A DNA stretch of 64,000 nt from Cotesia glomerata. Taxonomy: Eukaryota; Arthropoda; Insecta; Hymenoptera; Braconidae. The first letter of the stretch is position 1. The number at the start of each line of letters is the position of its first letter. A model generated the notes under the pieces. That model did no database searches. It was given only the letters and a program-made list of their open reading frames with translations, and was not told the origin of the DNA. The stretch lies in NCBI RefSeq assembly GCF_020080835.1, contig NC_058160.1, forward strand, positions 6,513,515 to 6,577,514. Reading direction: 5' to 3'. The translations under genes were made by a program, and so were the position numbers. Of the stretch, positions 1-11,850 are shown piece after piece.

Positions 1-1396
1 ACGGCTGGTGTATGATTATCCACGTACGCATATACAACTGACGATTACGAAAAACGTAATCCTATAAAAGATCGCTAAGACTTCCGGAAAAAACTGACTA
101 TTATTTTTATATATTTGACATTGATCTTTTATTTCACCATCGATTGCTCCATACTCTCAATTTATAGGCAATAAATTTTTGTTTGAATAAAAACTTTTAG
201 CTAAAACTAATCTTTATTAGCACAAATAAGCGTAAAATGTGCTCTTCTCTTATCAGTCGCGAAAAGTTAATTTATATTATTTGTGATAAAGTTCTAGTTT
301 AAATAACAATGAAGATTATTCACAGTCTTAGAATTACTAAAACAGACTGACGGAAGTTCTTATCTTATATTCTCTTCAATGTTAATCTCCTCACTTCGCA
401 CTTCTCACTCCTCATTCGGTATAATATAATATAACTGGTAACATATATGATGGTGTTGCTGCTGTTATTTTCTCGCTGCACACCTATATGTGTTAGTTAC
501 ATTTTACTTTTTATACGTTAACGCTGCGCCATGTGATATTCCTCCATACTGCATACTAGATAAAATATTAAATATGCTCATCAGCAATAACGCGGTAAAA
601 GTAATTAATTTTTGAAATCATAATTTTTAATATGCATTTGAATAATCTTATTATTCGGAAATATGTAATGTACGTCGTCATGAGTGATTTAATTTTCAAT
701 AATTTTAAAAAGAATTTCAATTGGCAACGGAATAATAAAGAAATTATTATCACAGTGACTTTCCGAATTAGAGTAAGTCCTTTTTAGCTTGAGTAGAAAA
801 TTTATTATTCAATAGCCAAGTACTTTCATAAGTAACAGCTTACTTGCTTTTAGAATGCTTTATTTAAAATAAGAGTTGCGATACTGTTTCAGTTTTTTAG
901 TTTACTTTAATGCAGTAATGGAACACTTATTTAAATTAATTTAATTTTTAAATATTTAATTTTCTTTTTTTAAAGACATATTACTCATATTTAATGAATA
1001 TTTTTAATATTGGTAAAAAGTACGTTTGTAGAATAATGGAAATTACAAGCAATCTTGAGAATGCAGCAAGCAAATAAAAATTTTAAATTACAAAACGCCA
1101 ATAATTAATTCACCGATATTCTGATTCTTTTGTTAAATATTCGTCAGATATGTGAAATCATATTCATAAAATAAATGATCAATTTCTTTAAACAAAAATT
1201 AAAACTTTTTAAGGTATCTATTAAATCATTTTTTTATGAATATAAAATTAAAAATTAATCTTATAATTTTAATCTATATTCTTTATTTTTAGTGATTGAA
1301 TTATCAAAATCTAGATTAGTAAGAATTAAATAAGTGAAACAAGTAACGATCGATTGTTTTTCTATCGTCTATCTTTTATTGTTTTTTTATATGCTG
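1..1396. other. AT-rich noncoding stretch, nothing recognised
   Basis: No open frame here looks coding. The small minus-strand frame at 568-753 is rich in I, L, F and K, as expected from chance opening of AT-rich DNA. I see no inverted repeat with flanking duplication, no tandem array and no G+C-richer island. Confidence 0.6.
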
Positions 1397-2450
1397 CACG
1401 GAAAAAAGTAAACTGTAATAAATAACAGTCGATTTATAATAAGTAATGATCAACTGCTAAAAATTACCATTTCAAACAGTAAAATCGTGATTTTACTATT
1501 CACTTTATAATATTTACTATTTAGACATTACAATTCACTCTTTACATGTAAGAAAATACTATTTCACACAGTAATATTCGCTATGTAAATGTCTAAAATG
1601 TTAAAGTATAATAATTAAGAATTCAGACTTTGATATTTATCATTTCGTACCTAAAAAATGATCTTATGATATATAAAAAGTATAAAATAAAGTTAGTAAA
1701 TTTCTAATACAAGCAACGTCAATATTTACAAATTAAAATGGTAAATTTTTAACACAACGCTAAAAATCAAACTGTAATTATTGACTTGCTTGAACTGGTA
1801 AAATGTATATTTTAAAAGTATAATTTTTACTGTTTCAAATGTTAAATTTTCCCAGAGTGAGACCCCCTTCTCTTTCATCGGAGTTCTCTTTCTCCTTATA
1901 ATATGCACTGATAAAAGGATTTCTTAGCATTTAAGAAGATTTCTTTGTATTTAAGAAATCATTTCTTAAACATCATTTCTTAGCATTTAAAAAATATTTC
2001 TTAGTATTTAAAAAATATTTCTTTGTATTTAAGATATATTTCTTAGTATTTATATTTCTTAGTATTTATATTTCTTAGTATTTAAGAAATATTTCTTAAA
2101 TACTAAGAAATATTTTTTAAATACTAAGAAATGATGTTTAAGAAATGATTTCTTAAATACAAAGAAATCTTTTTAAATACTAAGAAATCCTTCTATCAGT
2201 GTGGACTATACATTGAAATGGCAATTTTTACTGTTTGAAACTGTAATTTTTTAAGATGAGTCGTTATTTACTATAGTAACAACTACTAATCACTTATTTT
2301 GGATATTAAATTATAAATTGTAGCTTTTATACTTTCTACATTAAGTTCTGTAATATTTATATTTTTGCCACCCCGATGTCCGCTTTACTGTTTGAAACTA
2401 TAAAAATTAACCGGAATCTGAGTAAATATTACAGTTTACTTTTTTCCATG
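1397..2450. mobile_element. TIR element of the CACGG family (copy with nested foldback)
   Basis: The left end CACGGAAAAAAGTAAACTG is mirrored at the right end by CAGTTTACTTTTTTCCATG (about 2433-2450). The same dinucleotide TG lies outside both ends (1395-1396 and 2451-2452), consistent with a 2 bp target duplication. The interior is AT-rich, with no transposase frame and several scattered copies of the ACTGTAAT subterminal motif. It also holds a second inverted-repeat element at 1906-2201. It is non-autonomous and its superfamily cannot be assigned from the ends alone. Confidence 0.7.
1906..2201. mobile_element. Foldback element nested inside the CACGG element
   Basis: The ends CACTGATAAAAGGATTTCTT and AAGAAATCCTTCTATCAGTG are inverted copies. 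The whole 296 bp folds on itself around about 2085. It is built from many copies of a unit close to TTTCTTAGTATTTAA in both orientations, including a tandem run near 2037-2085. The dinucleotide TG flanks both ends. The CACTGA terminus is shared with the element at 61613-61844. No coding capacity is seen. Confidence 0.7.
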
Positions 2451-2452
2451 TG

Positions 2453-3351
2453 ATAAAACTTTATACTCAATTTTTGATAATTGAATTTATCTATTACTAA
2501 TAATGATAACAAAAAATTTATGATTCATAATGGAAAAAATAATATAAAGGAAAAAAATAAAGCAGTGATTGATCAGAACTATTAAAAAATATTTTATTTC
2601 TCTTAGTTTTTATCATCGACCAATATCGATTGGTAGAATCAATAATTTAGATATCAAATTTTTGTTTCAACTTTATAATTTTCTTGAGAACACACTAATG
2701 AATATCACAAAGCTTAGAAAAACAGAATCAGATTAATTGATTAAATTTTTCGAAAGTTTTATTTTCAAATTTTCATTTCAACTATCGTGATTAACATCAA
2801 TAATTATGTTAATTAAAATAATTTTTTTTTAAATTCACATCATTTTGATTTATTCAATTAATTAATCTACTTAATTAGCAGCATTATAATTCGGCCACAA
2901 ATTCTCTTAATGATGGTTTAAATTTTAGCATTATTATATTTTAGTATTATATACTCGAAAGAATATAAGCCAACGATTAACCGCGAGAAAATCACTCGAG
3001 AATCTTTTAACGATGGTAAAGCACACAACGCTTCGCTTTATGAGACATGCAATTATTCGAACTCTATTTATATTAATTTATCGTAATTAAATATTATTGA
3101 ATTATTACAATTGTCCCATTTCAATGTCTTATTGAAGAAATGATCACACGCAATGAATAAGTAACTGCTAGATTTTTTTTATCAATTTCATTTTAATAAA
3201 AAAGAATCTAACATTCCATTTTAAATTCGAGTAAAGCAAAAAAAAAATCTCAATAATTATGATAATTTGTTACACTTAGAATAATTTTTTATTTTTTTTT
3301 ATAAAATGTCAACTGCCTATTAAAGGTACAATAGTAATTTTTCGTATTGCA
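2453..3351. other. AT-rich noncoding stretch, nothing recognised
   Basis: This is simple A/T-rich sequence without convincing frames, repeats or splice-bounded open stretches. Confidence 0.55.
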
Positions 3352-3353
3352 TA

Positions 3354-3493
3354 AGGTAAAAGCCCCAATAGATGATCACGTACCAGTATATGATCACTCC
3401 ATGTATTTGTATATCTATATTCACAAATATAGGTATACAAATACATGGAGTGATCATATACTGGTACATGATCATATATTGGGGCTTTTACCT
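3354..3493. mobile_element. Palindromic MITE, copy 1 of 3
   Basis: The 140 bp element is an almost perfect palindrome. It begins AGGTAAAAGCCCCAATA and ends with the inverse complement, with a short central loop near 3418-3430. It is flanked by TA on both sides (3352-3353 and 3494-3495). Copies 2 (35051-35188) and 3 (41182-41303) share nearly all of the sequence. It has no coding capacity. TA flanks suggest a Tc1/mariner-type donor, but that is inference. A transcript would form a long hairpin. Confidence 0.85.
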
Positions 3494-3495
3494 TA

Positions 3496-4829
3496 CAATG
3501 ATTATTATTATTAAGATTTTATATCTTTATCTCAAGATTTAAGTTAGTAAAGACTTTTGTTGCAAGTTGTAAGAAAGTAACGTAACTAAGTATACATGAT
3601 ATATACTTATAGTACAATATATATTTAGCTATCATAATATACATACATATTCTCTCATTACGCTATCAGACTGCAATTTGCAATTGGAGGCCCTTAAAAG
3701 CCGGTTCGACCTCCTCTGACTTTATAATAGGCGTGAGCTTCTAGATTGTTGATTAATAGCAGGATGTAATCAATAAATTTTATTATAGTATTAGCAAACT
3801 TATTTAACTTTAAGAAACAAATCTTAAATATTATTATCCTCGTTTATTTATCCAATCTGAATAAAATCTTTAATTTTATTGATACTTTATTTTTATTTAT
3901 TATAATTATGATAGTGATGAAAAAAAAATTAATCGTTACGCATAATAATATTTAATGCGGAAGAATGTATGTTCGGACATTGACGTTGCAATCAAGGGTC
4001 AAGAGGAAAATCAACGGTGTGTACCAAGCGTAGCCATTCTATAAGGACGAGCAAGAAGCAGTAATGTAATGCGTTATAATTACTTATAATCACGTGGAAT
4101 TGCTATTATATCTGAAGGTTATTATACAACTAATTCATCTTAACGTTAATAATTAATTATTTTACAGTTTTATATTTATAGCACACTGATTTTTCAAGTA
4201 TTATTAAAAACAAAATTTGAACTCGTTTTTTTAAATTTAAAAACTTTGAACTGTTTAATAAAATAAATTTAATTTAATAAAAAACTGTATTAATGACATG
4301 AGTAAACATGAGTAGGTAGTATTTAAATTGTGTAATTCAATATGACTGATTTTATCTGGTATAGTTATAAGTCTATTATATTTTATACGTCTAAAAATAT
4401 ATTATGGGTATGAATCAAATTAAAATAAATATCACTGCCTGTCATGATCAATACGAGTGACGTATTTTTATTTATACACCACGGGTAAAAAGCTTAGAAT
4501 CACTTCATCTACTGTTGGAAATTTATGAAATTGCCATCTCTCGGAAACAAAATTACTATTCGTATGGAATTAATTACATTTAATGTCAGTTACGCGTGGT
4601 TGCGTAATTATTCTATTTATAAATCTAAGTAATAAATTGACAATAATTTTTCTGTAATTCCTTAGTACATTCATTCAAATCATTATTACAACTTAATTAT
4701 ATCTTAGTATCTCTCTTGTATCAGAGATATTGATATTTAATACAACGAAGTATTCTAGGTGTATTAGTATTGAAAAAGTCATTCATAGAATCAATTGTTC
4801 TTTTTTATATTTCACTTTACACGCGCGGC
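3496..4829. other. AT-rich noncoding stretch
   Basis: There is a slightly G+C-richer patch near 3660-3740 and another near 3955-4085. Neither has a coding-like frame or recognised repeat. The rest is low-complexity A/T sequence. Confidence 0.5.
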
Positions 4830-5355
4830 ACTCCGACGAAAACGCGTTTTTCTCGAAACTACTTTTTTTGAACTGATGAGAACTGTAATTTGCATAAATA
4901 TGAACCGATTTGCAATTTTTTCCTCGTATTCGTCTATTCAGTAGCTATAGTTGCACGTAGGGGATTTTGGAAATTTTGATTTTTAAGATTTTTTAGGGCT
5001 GTTTAAATCGAAAAAAAAAAAAGGAAAAAAAACGAAAAAATTTTTAATATGTCGCCATTTTTTTTTCAATTTTATTTTCAATTTAAAAGTCATGCCATTT
5101 TCGTTTTTTTGTTTTATATAATCCGTTTTTGAGTTAGAGATCGCATCATGGAGGGGAAAATTTTTTTGGTGCTCCACAAAAATGCTAATAACTTTGTAAC
5201 AACATGATATTTTTTGATAAAAATTTAGGAGAATAATCTTTAATGTATACTTTATAAAACAAAAAAAACCCAATCCCCAAATTCCTTTATTATCCCACTC
5301 AAAAAAATTCCCGAAAATCACCTATTTTTTCGATCGTCACAGTGGCCATCCCCCT
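4830..5355. repeat. Possible old dispersed repeat containing a 112-codon chance frame
   Basis: The segment runs from a CG-containing patch (CACGCGCGGCACTCCGACG near 4820) through homopolymer-rich DNA to a G/C-containing edge near 5337 (CACAGTGGCCATCCCCC). The phrase GAACCGATTTGCAATTTTTT resembles another segment at 32115 (GAACCGATTTTTACGCGG), which suggests decayed repeat sequence. The minus-strand open frame at 4983-5321 is the longest in the window. It is dominated by F, I, K and N and encoded through poly-A/T runs, so I do not call it a gene. Confidence 0.35.
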
Positions 5356-5930
5356 TAAATTTATTGATTTTTTAATAAAAGAATTTCAATATTTACCTTC
5401 ATCATAGTAAATTAACGAACGAACAGCTTTCGTTGAATTTATTAACAAATAATTATTTTAATCAATTCAACTAAAGCTCTTAAAAAGAAAATATATTCTC
5501 GAGAATTTTCAAGATTCTTCTTGTGTCAAAAAAATTTTCTAAACAGAAGTAACTTTTTTTCCCAGAATAATATCAGGAGCTTTCAATTTTATTTATTGAA
5601 AGTTCTGAGATATGGCGGAAGTAGTATATCGACCCTAGAACAATATAATATTTAAAAATGACGTTTCTTTCGTTGAAGAAGCAGATTTTTTTTGCAAAAA
5701 ACTTAAAAATCATGCAGAAAATGTAAAATGCATGGAACATTTCATCTTTGGATTCACCAACTCTATTTTATATGTAAAGATACTTTTTCATCAAATATAA
5801 GATTACGTAATATCACAACGATCTTCACAATAGATTAAGATAGCAGATATGTATGAATATTAAAGTATTCAATTAGGGTACTAATTCAACGATTTTGATA
5901 TCAATAAATCGAGCTGCGGTTTGTGATTAT

Positions 5931-6260
5931 AGAGGAGCTTACGTTACACTAGGATACACAACAACGTGTGGTGTTATATACTGGGCAATGCCGCGTACGT
6001 CTTAAACTATCGTACATTCGTGACAATCGCAAGTAAGAATCGACTCGATAATACCTGGGAGCAATGTGGGCGGGTAAATGTATGATACAGCTCGTGTTAC
6101 TGTTACTTTTCCTCCGGCACGACCGATACATCCTGCCTCTTTCCTCGTTCTACTACATACCGCCCGGGCAAGCAACCGCGGACACACCACTGCTGCCAAG
6201 AAAAACGCCAAGGAAACCACACGACGAGACAAGGATACTAGGAATGCGTAACAGCTTTAA
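5931..6260. promoter_or_regulatory. G+C-richer island with open frames on both strands
   Basis: About 330 bp stand out sharply from the AT-rich surroundings. On the plus strand an ATG at 6064 opens a frame whose N-terminus looks signal-like (IQLVLLLLFL), running to 6360. On the minus strand an overlapping open frame (6002-6232, no ATG) has a hydrophobic start and a consensus donor CCCAG/GTATTA at 6055. Raised G+C makes long chance frames likely on both strands. It could be an untranslated or signal-peptide exon, a promoter or an enhancer. Confidence 0.3.
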
Positions 6261-7369
6261 GCTTATTATATACATATATCTTTTATTATATTACCTTTAC
6301 TATTTTTTATTTGGCATTATTCAACTCTCCCGTAATATTTACGCAAGTATGTTTTTATAGATAAAAAAACAACCTATTCACAATTTTTTATCTTTTTTAT
6401 CATCCCTAGGTAGTGAAAAAAATTTTTAAATTACTTTTTGCTCTAAAATCACTGTACTATAACTGAATATGTAAATAAAGGACTGATAGAAAGTTCTCAA
6501 AGGATTAATGTTGATGTTAATAAATAAACAGCATAGGCGTTGAGAATTTTAAGTATTATTTTAATTTATTTTATTGCCTTGAATCGATTCGCGATCGAGG
6601 CATATCAAGTCTGATTAATTTATGTTAAGTTGTTCCTCTATATTCATGATTATAACCGTCAAAAATAGTGTTATTGATTTTATAATAAATTTTATTTTAC
6701 TTTCAATTTTATACTAGATATATTTTGCATACTTTGTGCTAAATAAAAATAATGCGATTATTTAAATGTGAATCATTTCTTTTAACTTTTTCGTTAACAA
6801 ATAATTGAGTTCGTCTGCTTAAATATGATATTACTTAAAACTTATTTTATTTTGTTATTTACTTAAATTTTGGTTTAAAAAATCGCTTTGCAACACTTGT
6901 TCAAAAAATGTCATGACAATCTACAGATGACGTGAGGAAAAAATATTAGTCACAAGAGATCGAAAACGTAGTATAGAGAATAATTGAGGACCGTAACGTC
7001 ATGGATTGAAATATTTTCAAACAAAAACAGGATCAAAAATATTTTTTAAAGGAAATATCACAGAAAATGACAGTTGGTAATCTTTAAAAAATTCAGTTGA
7101 ATGCTGTGTTAACCGAAGCTGAGATACAATACCAAGCATTCTTTAACTGTTTGTTATAAAAACTATTGTGCATATATCTAGTACTAATGGATAAAAAATG
7201 TAGTGATTGATATACTTGCGTTTGAGACTACTCACATTAAAAATTGATATTCATTTAAATTAATATACTATAAACTAAGCATATGAAATGTCATTATTTA
7301 TTACCATTTCTAATTATTTTTGAATATTTGCTTCTATCAATTCATCTATTTTATTATTTGATTCCACTA
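6261..7369. other. AT-rich noncoding stretch, nothing recognised
   Basis: I see no coding-like frame, TIR element or tandem repeat here. Confidence 0.5.
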
Positions 7370-7600
7370 GAGTAAAAGACCCCATTAGTGGCGGGGACCC
7401 ATTACTGACACTTTCATTGATTTTGGTACTTATTCAATTAATAAAATAATTAGTTTCAATAATGAATATATTATTTCTAATCTTTAAGACCTTTAGATCA
7501 AAAAAGTTTTTAATTTTTATTCCAAGTAGAACATTTTTTCATTGAAAGAAAAAGTGCCACTAATAGGGGTTAAAGGTGCCATTAATGGGGTCTTTTACCT
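7370..7600. mobile_element. TA-flanked TIR element related to the palindromic MITE ends
   Basis: The left end reads GAGTAAAAGACCCCATTAGTG and the right end AATGGGGTCTTTTACCT in inverse orientation. TA lies outside both ends (7368-7369 and 7601-7602). The terminal GTAAAAG(A/C)CCC motif is the same as in the palindromic MITEs at 3354, 35051 and 41182, so a shared transposase source is plausible. Further subterminal inverted similarity includes ATTAGTGGC and AGTGCCACTAAT. The 231 bp carry no gene. Confidence 0.7.
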
Positions 7601-7824
7601 TATAAAATTTTTATTATGTAGTATTTTGTACAAAAATTTACAAAGAGTTATTAATTAAAAAGAAATAAAAATAACAAAAACAATAGACATCTCAAACACA
7701 AATTCACCATGATACTAATATTAACAGAAATCTTCCAATTTTTACGATTTTTCTAACTAATGAATTAAAAAAAAATGCACATGGAAGAATTACAACAAAT
7801 TTTAATGTCATATTAATTCATATA

Positions 7825-7931
7825 TTAAAAAAGTCCAAAAAATTGTGAGATATCTGGTAATTTCTTCACCATCCCTGGTGGCATATGCAACGAAGCGACT
7901 TCAAAATAATACGAATTCAAATTGATCAGCA
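7825..7931 (-). CDS. Candidate terminal exon, unrecognised protein
   Basis: On the minus strand a good acceptor (pyrimidine-rich, ending CATTTAG at 7932-7934) is followed by 34 sense codons and a stop at 7825-7827. The frame opens two bases into the exon. The encoded end includes SYYFEVASLHMPPGMVKK and LPDISQFF, a more mixed composition than the usual chance frames here. A small ATG frame with a signal-like start lies about 380 bp upstream on the same strand (8310-8396), and a phase-1 donor exists in it, but the connection is unproven. The protein is not recognised. A chance frame cannot be excluded. Confidence 0.3.
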
Positions 7932-8309
7932 CTAAATGAAATATAAAGAGAATAAAATAAAAACAACCATCCAAAAGTTATAGATTAACAATTCAATAGA
8001 TATATTTGACTAATGTAATATAATCTGTCAACTGATATACTTCGATCAGCTCTGACACGATAAACGTCAATTGTTTCGACTATATGTCTAATGTATAATA
8101 ATAATAAATAACAATAAATAAATAAATAAATAATAAAAAGTAATTGAAAGTAAAGAAGGAAATAATGTAATAATAAAAGGAAGATAGAGAGAAGAGAAGC
8201 ATTGTATATTCATGTATATATTGAGTTGGGAGATAAATAAATTTGCATATAAATATTAATGAGTATCGATCGGTGAAATGATTGAGAGGGTACATGGCTT
8301 ATCGTTTAT

Positions 8310-8396
8310 TCAATCCTGTGGAGGTTTGAACGAATAAACTACACTAGTACAGTAGACAAGGAGTTGTAGTATAAGTATGTATCTAGTAAGGTTCAT
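8310..8396 (-). CDS. Candidate small secreted-protein start (28 codons or first exon)
   Basis: An ATG at 8394-8396 (minus strand) opens MNLTRYILILQLLVYCTSVV and then six to eight more residues before a stop. This is a textbook signal-peptide shape: short charged start, hydrophobic core and small residues. An initiator-like TCAGTT lies 32-37 bases upstream (8428-8433) inside a G+C-richer block. GT dinucleotides within the frame (for example after ACT A near 8343) could serve as donor to the exon at 7825-7931 in matching phase. It may instead be a chance frame in a regulatory island. Confidence 0.3.
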   Translation of the reverse strand: MNLTRYILILQLLVYCTSVVYSFKPPQD

Positions 8397-8590
8397 GATG
8401 AGAGGTACAGACGGATGGAACGCCGAGAACTGATGGACGTGCGCGTCTCATCTGCTCTGTGAGAGTTGTCCGGGACAACCAGCAAACTTGCGGTACTGGT
8501 CTAAAGAAATTACCGTTACCAGTGAGTGCACTAGCTCTTCTCTTCAGTACACTGACTTACGATGTTATGTCTTCCTGAAGGTATCACTGT
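8370..8590. promoter_or_regulatory. G+C-richer island with initiator-like motifs on both strands
   Basis: The block contrasts with its flanks. It contains a 15 bp palindrome GTTGTCCGGGACAAC (8465-8479), an ACTGGT/ACCAGT inverted pair (about 8495-8522), a minus-strand TCAGTT (8428-8433) and a plus-strand TTCAGTACACTG near 8546. The plus-strand motif is followed by an ATG and a donor-like CTGAAG/GTATCA near 8581. A bidirectional promoter or enhancer is a reasonable inference. Confidence 0.35.
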
Positions 8591-9055
8591 CCCTACCTTT
8601 ACTTCAAAGATGTATATACATTATTTATATACATATCTACAACCTCAAAAAACTTCAGTACTGTTTTATGATCAATAATTATAATTACTATTAATTATTT
8701 ATTCTCTTATCACCTATTATTACTTAACATTACTCTCGTTACACAACGTTAATTACTGCCCATTACTCATTTTGAATATTTATCAATCATCAGTCATAAT
8801 TCATTTTCATTTATTTATTATTTGCTTGAATGCCTGTTATCGTTTATATTTATTTATATTATAATTTATTTTATCTAAATGCTCTTTTCATTACGGTTTA
8901 TTTTTACGTCGTTTATAAGTCTTAGGTGTATTGTAATTTTTATAAAAAATCTAAAAATATAACATACACTTTTATTGAGAAGATACATGATTAATAAAAT
9001 TAACTTGTTTCATCAATTTTATTAGGAGTTTATTTATTTACTAGAAATTCAATTT

Positions 9056-9073
9056 GCGCGCATACGCGCGCGC
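9056..9073. repeat. Alternating purine-pyrimidine GC run
   Basis: GCGCGCATACGCGCGCGC is an unbroken alternating purine-pyrimidine tract of 18 bases in otherwise AT-rich DNA. Such tracts can adopt left-handed DNA and are rich in CpG. Confidence 0.6.
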
Positions 9074-9553
9074 TCTAATCTTGAACCAATAAGGAATCAG
9101 GGTCCATGTTTTCGATACTAAGCTAACTTCATTCTACCATCAATTTTAGTATATAGGATTCATAATAATACTTATTTTGACAATTTATATACTCAAACAT
9201 TATAAAATAGTATTAAAATTAGATAATATTTTAATATTATCTGTGTTGATTCGATGAAACAGGCTAGGAACAATTGGATCCTGATTTTCGGCCGTTTCAT
9301 TTAATTCAGACTCTGAACACGATTCAGAAAAATGAGCCCCTATAACACCCTTTTAAAAAAATCTTTGCAATTACAACCATATTATTGATTCAGTGAAGTT
9401 AGTGACTTTATAAAATAAATTTCATTGAAATTTAATACAGTTGAAATTATAAAAATAATCTAATATTTATGAAATAGTACTAATTAAGTTTAATAATTAA
9501 ATATATATTTTATAAATCTTAACCTAATTTATATTTTTCTTTTTTATTTGCAG

Positions 9554-9634
9554 AAACAAGTAAGTCTCATTCCAGTTCAAAGTTTAAAGTTGGCTGGTAA
9601 AACTTCGTATCTACTGAAAACCGATAAAAAATAA
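9554..9634 (+). CDS. Candidate terminal exon, unrecognised protein
   Basis: A strong acceptor (long T/C tract ending TTTGCAG at 9547-9553) precedes an in-phase frame of 26 codons ending at TAA 9632-9634. The residues include KQVSLIPVQSLKLAGKTSYL. An AATAAA overlaps the stop (9630-9635). A second frame in the same segment is also open for 15 codons and would match a phase-1 donor at 8581, so the frame is not certain. No upstream coding exon is identified and the protein is not recognised. Confidence 0.3.
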   Translation, partial: KQVSLIPVQSLKLAGKTSYLLKTDKK

Positions 9635-9706
9635 ATGTTATTGGAATATTTTAATTTAATATAATTACATTTTATCAATCATACCTTTAAAAGTATTATT
9701 GATAAC

Positions 9707-9730
9707 TTTTTTTTTTTTTTTTTTTTTTTT
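9707..9730. repeat. Poly-T tract (24 bases)
   Basis: This is an uninterrupted T run. A similar 26-base run lies at 55735-55760. Either could be the tail of an old reversed retroposon, but no body is recognisable. Confidence 0.7.
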
Positions 9731-11850
9731 ATAAAGTAGTTATTTCAGTGATACAAGGTTTTACCTAAGTACTTTCAATATTTTCATCTTAGGATTGGTA
9801 TGTATTAGCACTGAGAATTTTCATTTATGTATCCTATAATCGATCTGCAGATAAACTTTCTAGCTCCAAAAAACAAAAACTAGACTTAACTTATTGATAA
9901 CTTTTCACTCATTTTATTCTACAATTAATGATATCCATCAACTTATTAGAGAACATTTTTTTTCGAATTGCAAATATAAACCCTAAATGTTATTTTTTCA
10001 TTTCAAAAGCACCTCAATTTGCAATTCAATTTATCAAAACTTCATTCAACCTGAAAAATATGAAGAAAAATTTAATAAATTTGTAAGGTAAAAAATTAAT
10101 TACTTTCAAATTTAAGAATATATTTTTTTTTAATAGATAAAGATATCTTCCTCACTTAAATTCGCATCACTTTCATTATTTATTATCTTCTTGTAACATA
10201 ACTCCGTGTATATTTGGTCACTCGGTTTATTGTACGCAACGAACAATGAACTTCCGATGTAATGAATATTTCCCATTTACTTGTGTAAGACATGCTAGGC
10301 ATTCAAACGCGCTATGCATTTTCAATGTTATTTAATTCTTAAAAGCTGTAATGCATTTCATTTTATCATTAAGAGTTAAAGTACTTGATTTAAAAAAATT
10401 TTTATTGTTCAAACGTTTACTACAATGACAGAAATGACTACGACTCGAGAAGCATAACATTTAACATAGTTAATGTTAACATTATAAACTTGTACAATAC
10501 TTAAGAAATTTAAAATCTGCAATCATTATCATTATCATTGGGATGTTTTATTGTGTTTGAGTTAAGTAAACTCGCTGGTTAAGAGTTTTTACTCGTGACT
10601 TTATCGCGTGGGGTTAGTTTTATACGATTTGTAGCGACCGTTAGATTATTACCAACGTCAGTTACTATTGACAGTTCTTGACCCATATTTCTTACTCTAT
10701 GTTTACTTAGAATCCGAAAAATTTTATAATTTAATATCTTACTCACCACATCAATTATTTTACCGTTGATTTTCAAATTCATATTCACGTAATTGTTAGT
10801 TTATTGAACTACTGGGATGAGATAAATATTTATCAGTAATTAGAATATAACCAACACTCAATAATTGTACCGATTCATCAAAACATTCTGATCTATTAAT
10901 TAATTTAATTAAAAATTAATTTTAGTAAAATAACATGGGCATGGCTCGTCGACTTATGAGATTAATGATATCATAAATTTTTTGCGTTATAAATTATTTA
11001 TTAATTTATTTATGTAACCTAAAACACTCTGGATTAATGAATTTACAATTGATGAATTAATTCTTATTATAAATTATTATTATAACATATATTAGTGGAT
11101 CTGATAATATAGTTATGAAATTCAATTACTATTAACGGAAAAATTATATTAACAATACATAAACAGTAATTACTCTAAATTATAAATTACTAATTTATAT
11201 TATAAAGAGATTGAAATAAATTTTGTTACAACGGTTATTTTAAATCAGTTAACATTTCCTTGTAATGCTACGCTTAGAAAAAAGTACTCTTTCTAATAAT
11301 TAAAAAAAAAGCGCAGAATGAAATAATCTTGTTATTTTTTTTTCATACTTCAAATAAATAAAATAAAATGCGATCGTCTCTAAAAAATTTTTTCCCTTAG
11401 TTGCACCAAAAATTTAAGTTATTGCCGTTTTTAGTACACAAGAAATAGTATTTTTCTTTTATAACTTATGACAAAACAAATTGAGATGATTGAATCTGCA
11501 AACTATGGCAAGAATTTAAACTTTCGTTGCGGGCATGATAAATTATAATATGCAAGAGAAAAGTAGGATATTTCGAAGCGGGTATGCCACCCTCGCCTCT
11601 AACTTGTAAGTTGAAACACCTTACTACTTTTCCTTGTGAAAAATTCAAAATTTTTTAGTCAAAATCCGTGAAAAGATTAATAGAAAAAATTTTGCTTCTG
11701 AAATAGGACAATTTTTGAAATTAAATTACTTGAACTTTAGAGAATGCATTATTAAATTTGTTTTGATCGTTATGTTCGATTTTTATAGAATATTAGGGAA
11801 AATATCTTCGGAAACAATTTTTTGAAATCTTTAATTGTTTAAAGTGTAAT
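9731..11850. other. AT-rich noncoding stretch
   Basis: The minus-strand frame at 10579-10788 (69 codons) has an ordinary mixed composition but no supporting splice sites or motif. The 11466-11648 frame is similar. I see no repeats with clear ends. Confidence 0.45.

Noticed and set aside
3695..3712. B-box-like GCCGGTTCGACCTCC as a possible tRNA
   Set aside because: The last positions do not fit GGTTCGANNCC, no A box is correctly placed and no cloverleaf forms.
4983..5321. 112-codon minus-strand frame, longest in the window
   Set aside because: It is encoded through A/T homopolymers in a repeat-like segment, is dominated by F, I, K and N, and has no promoter or splice support.
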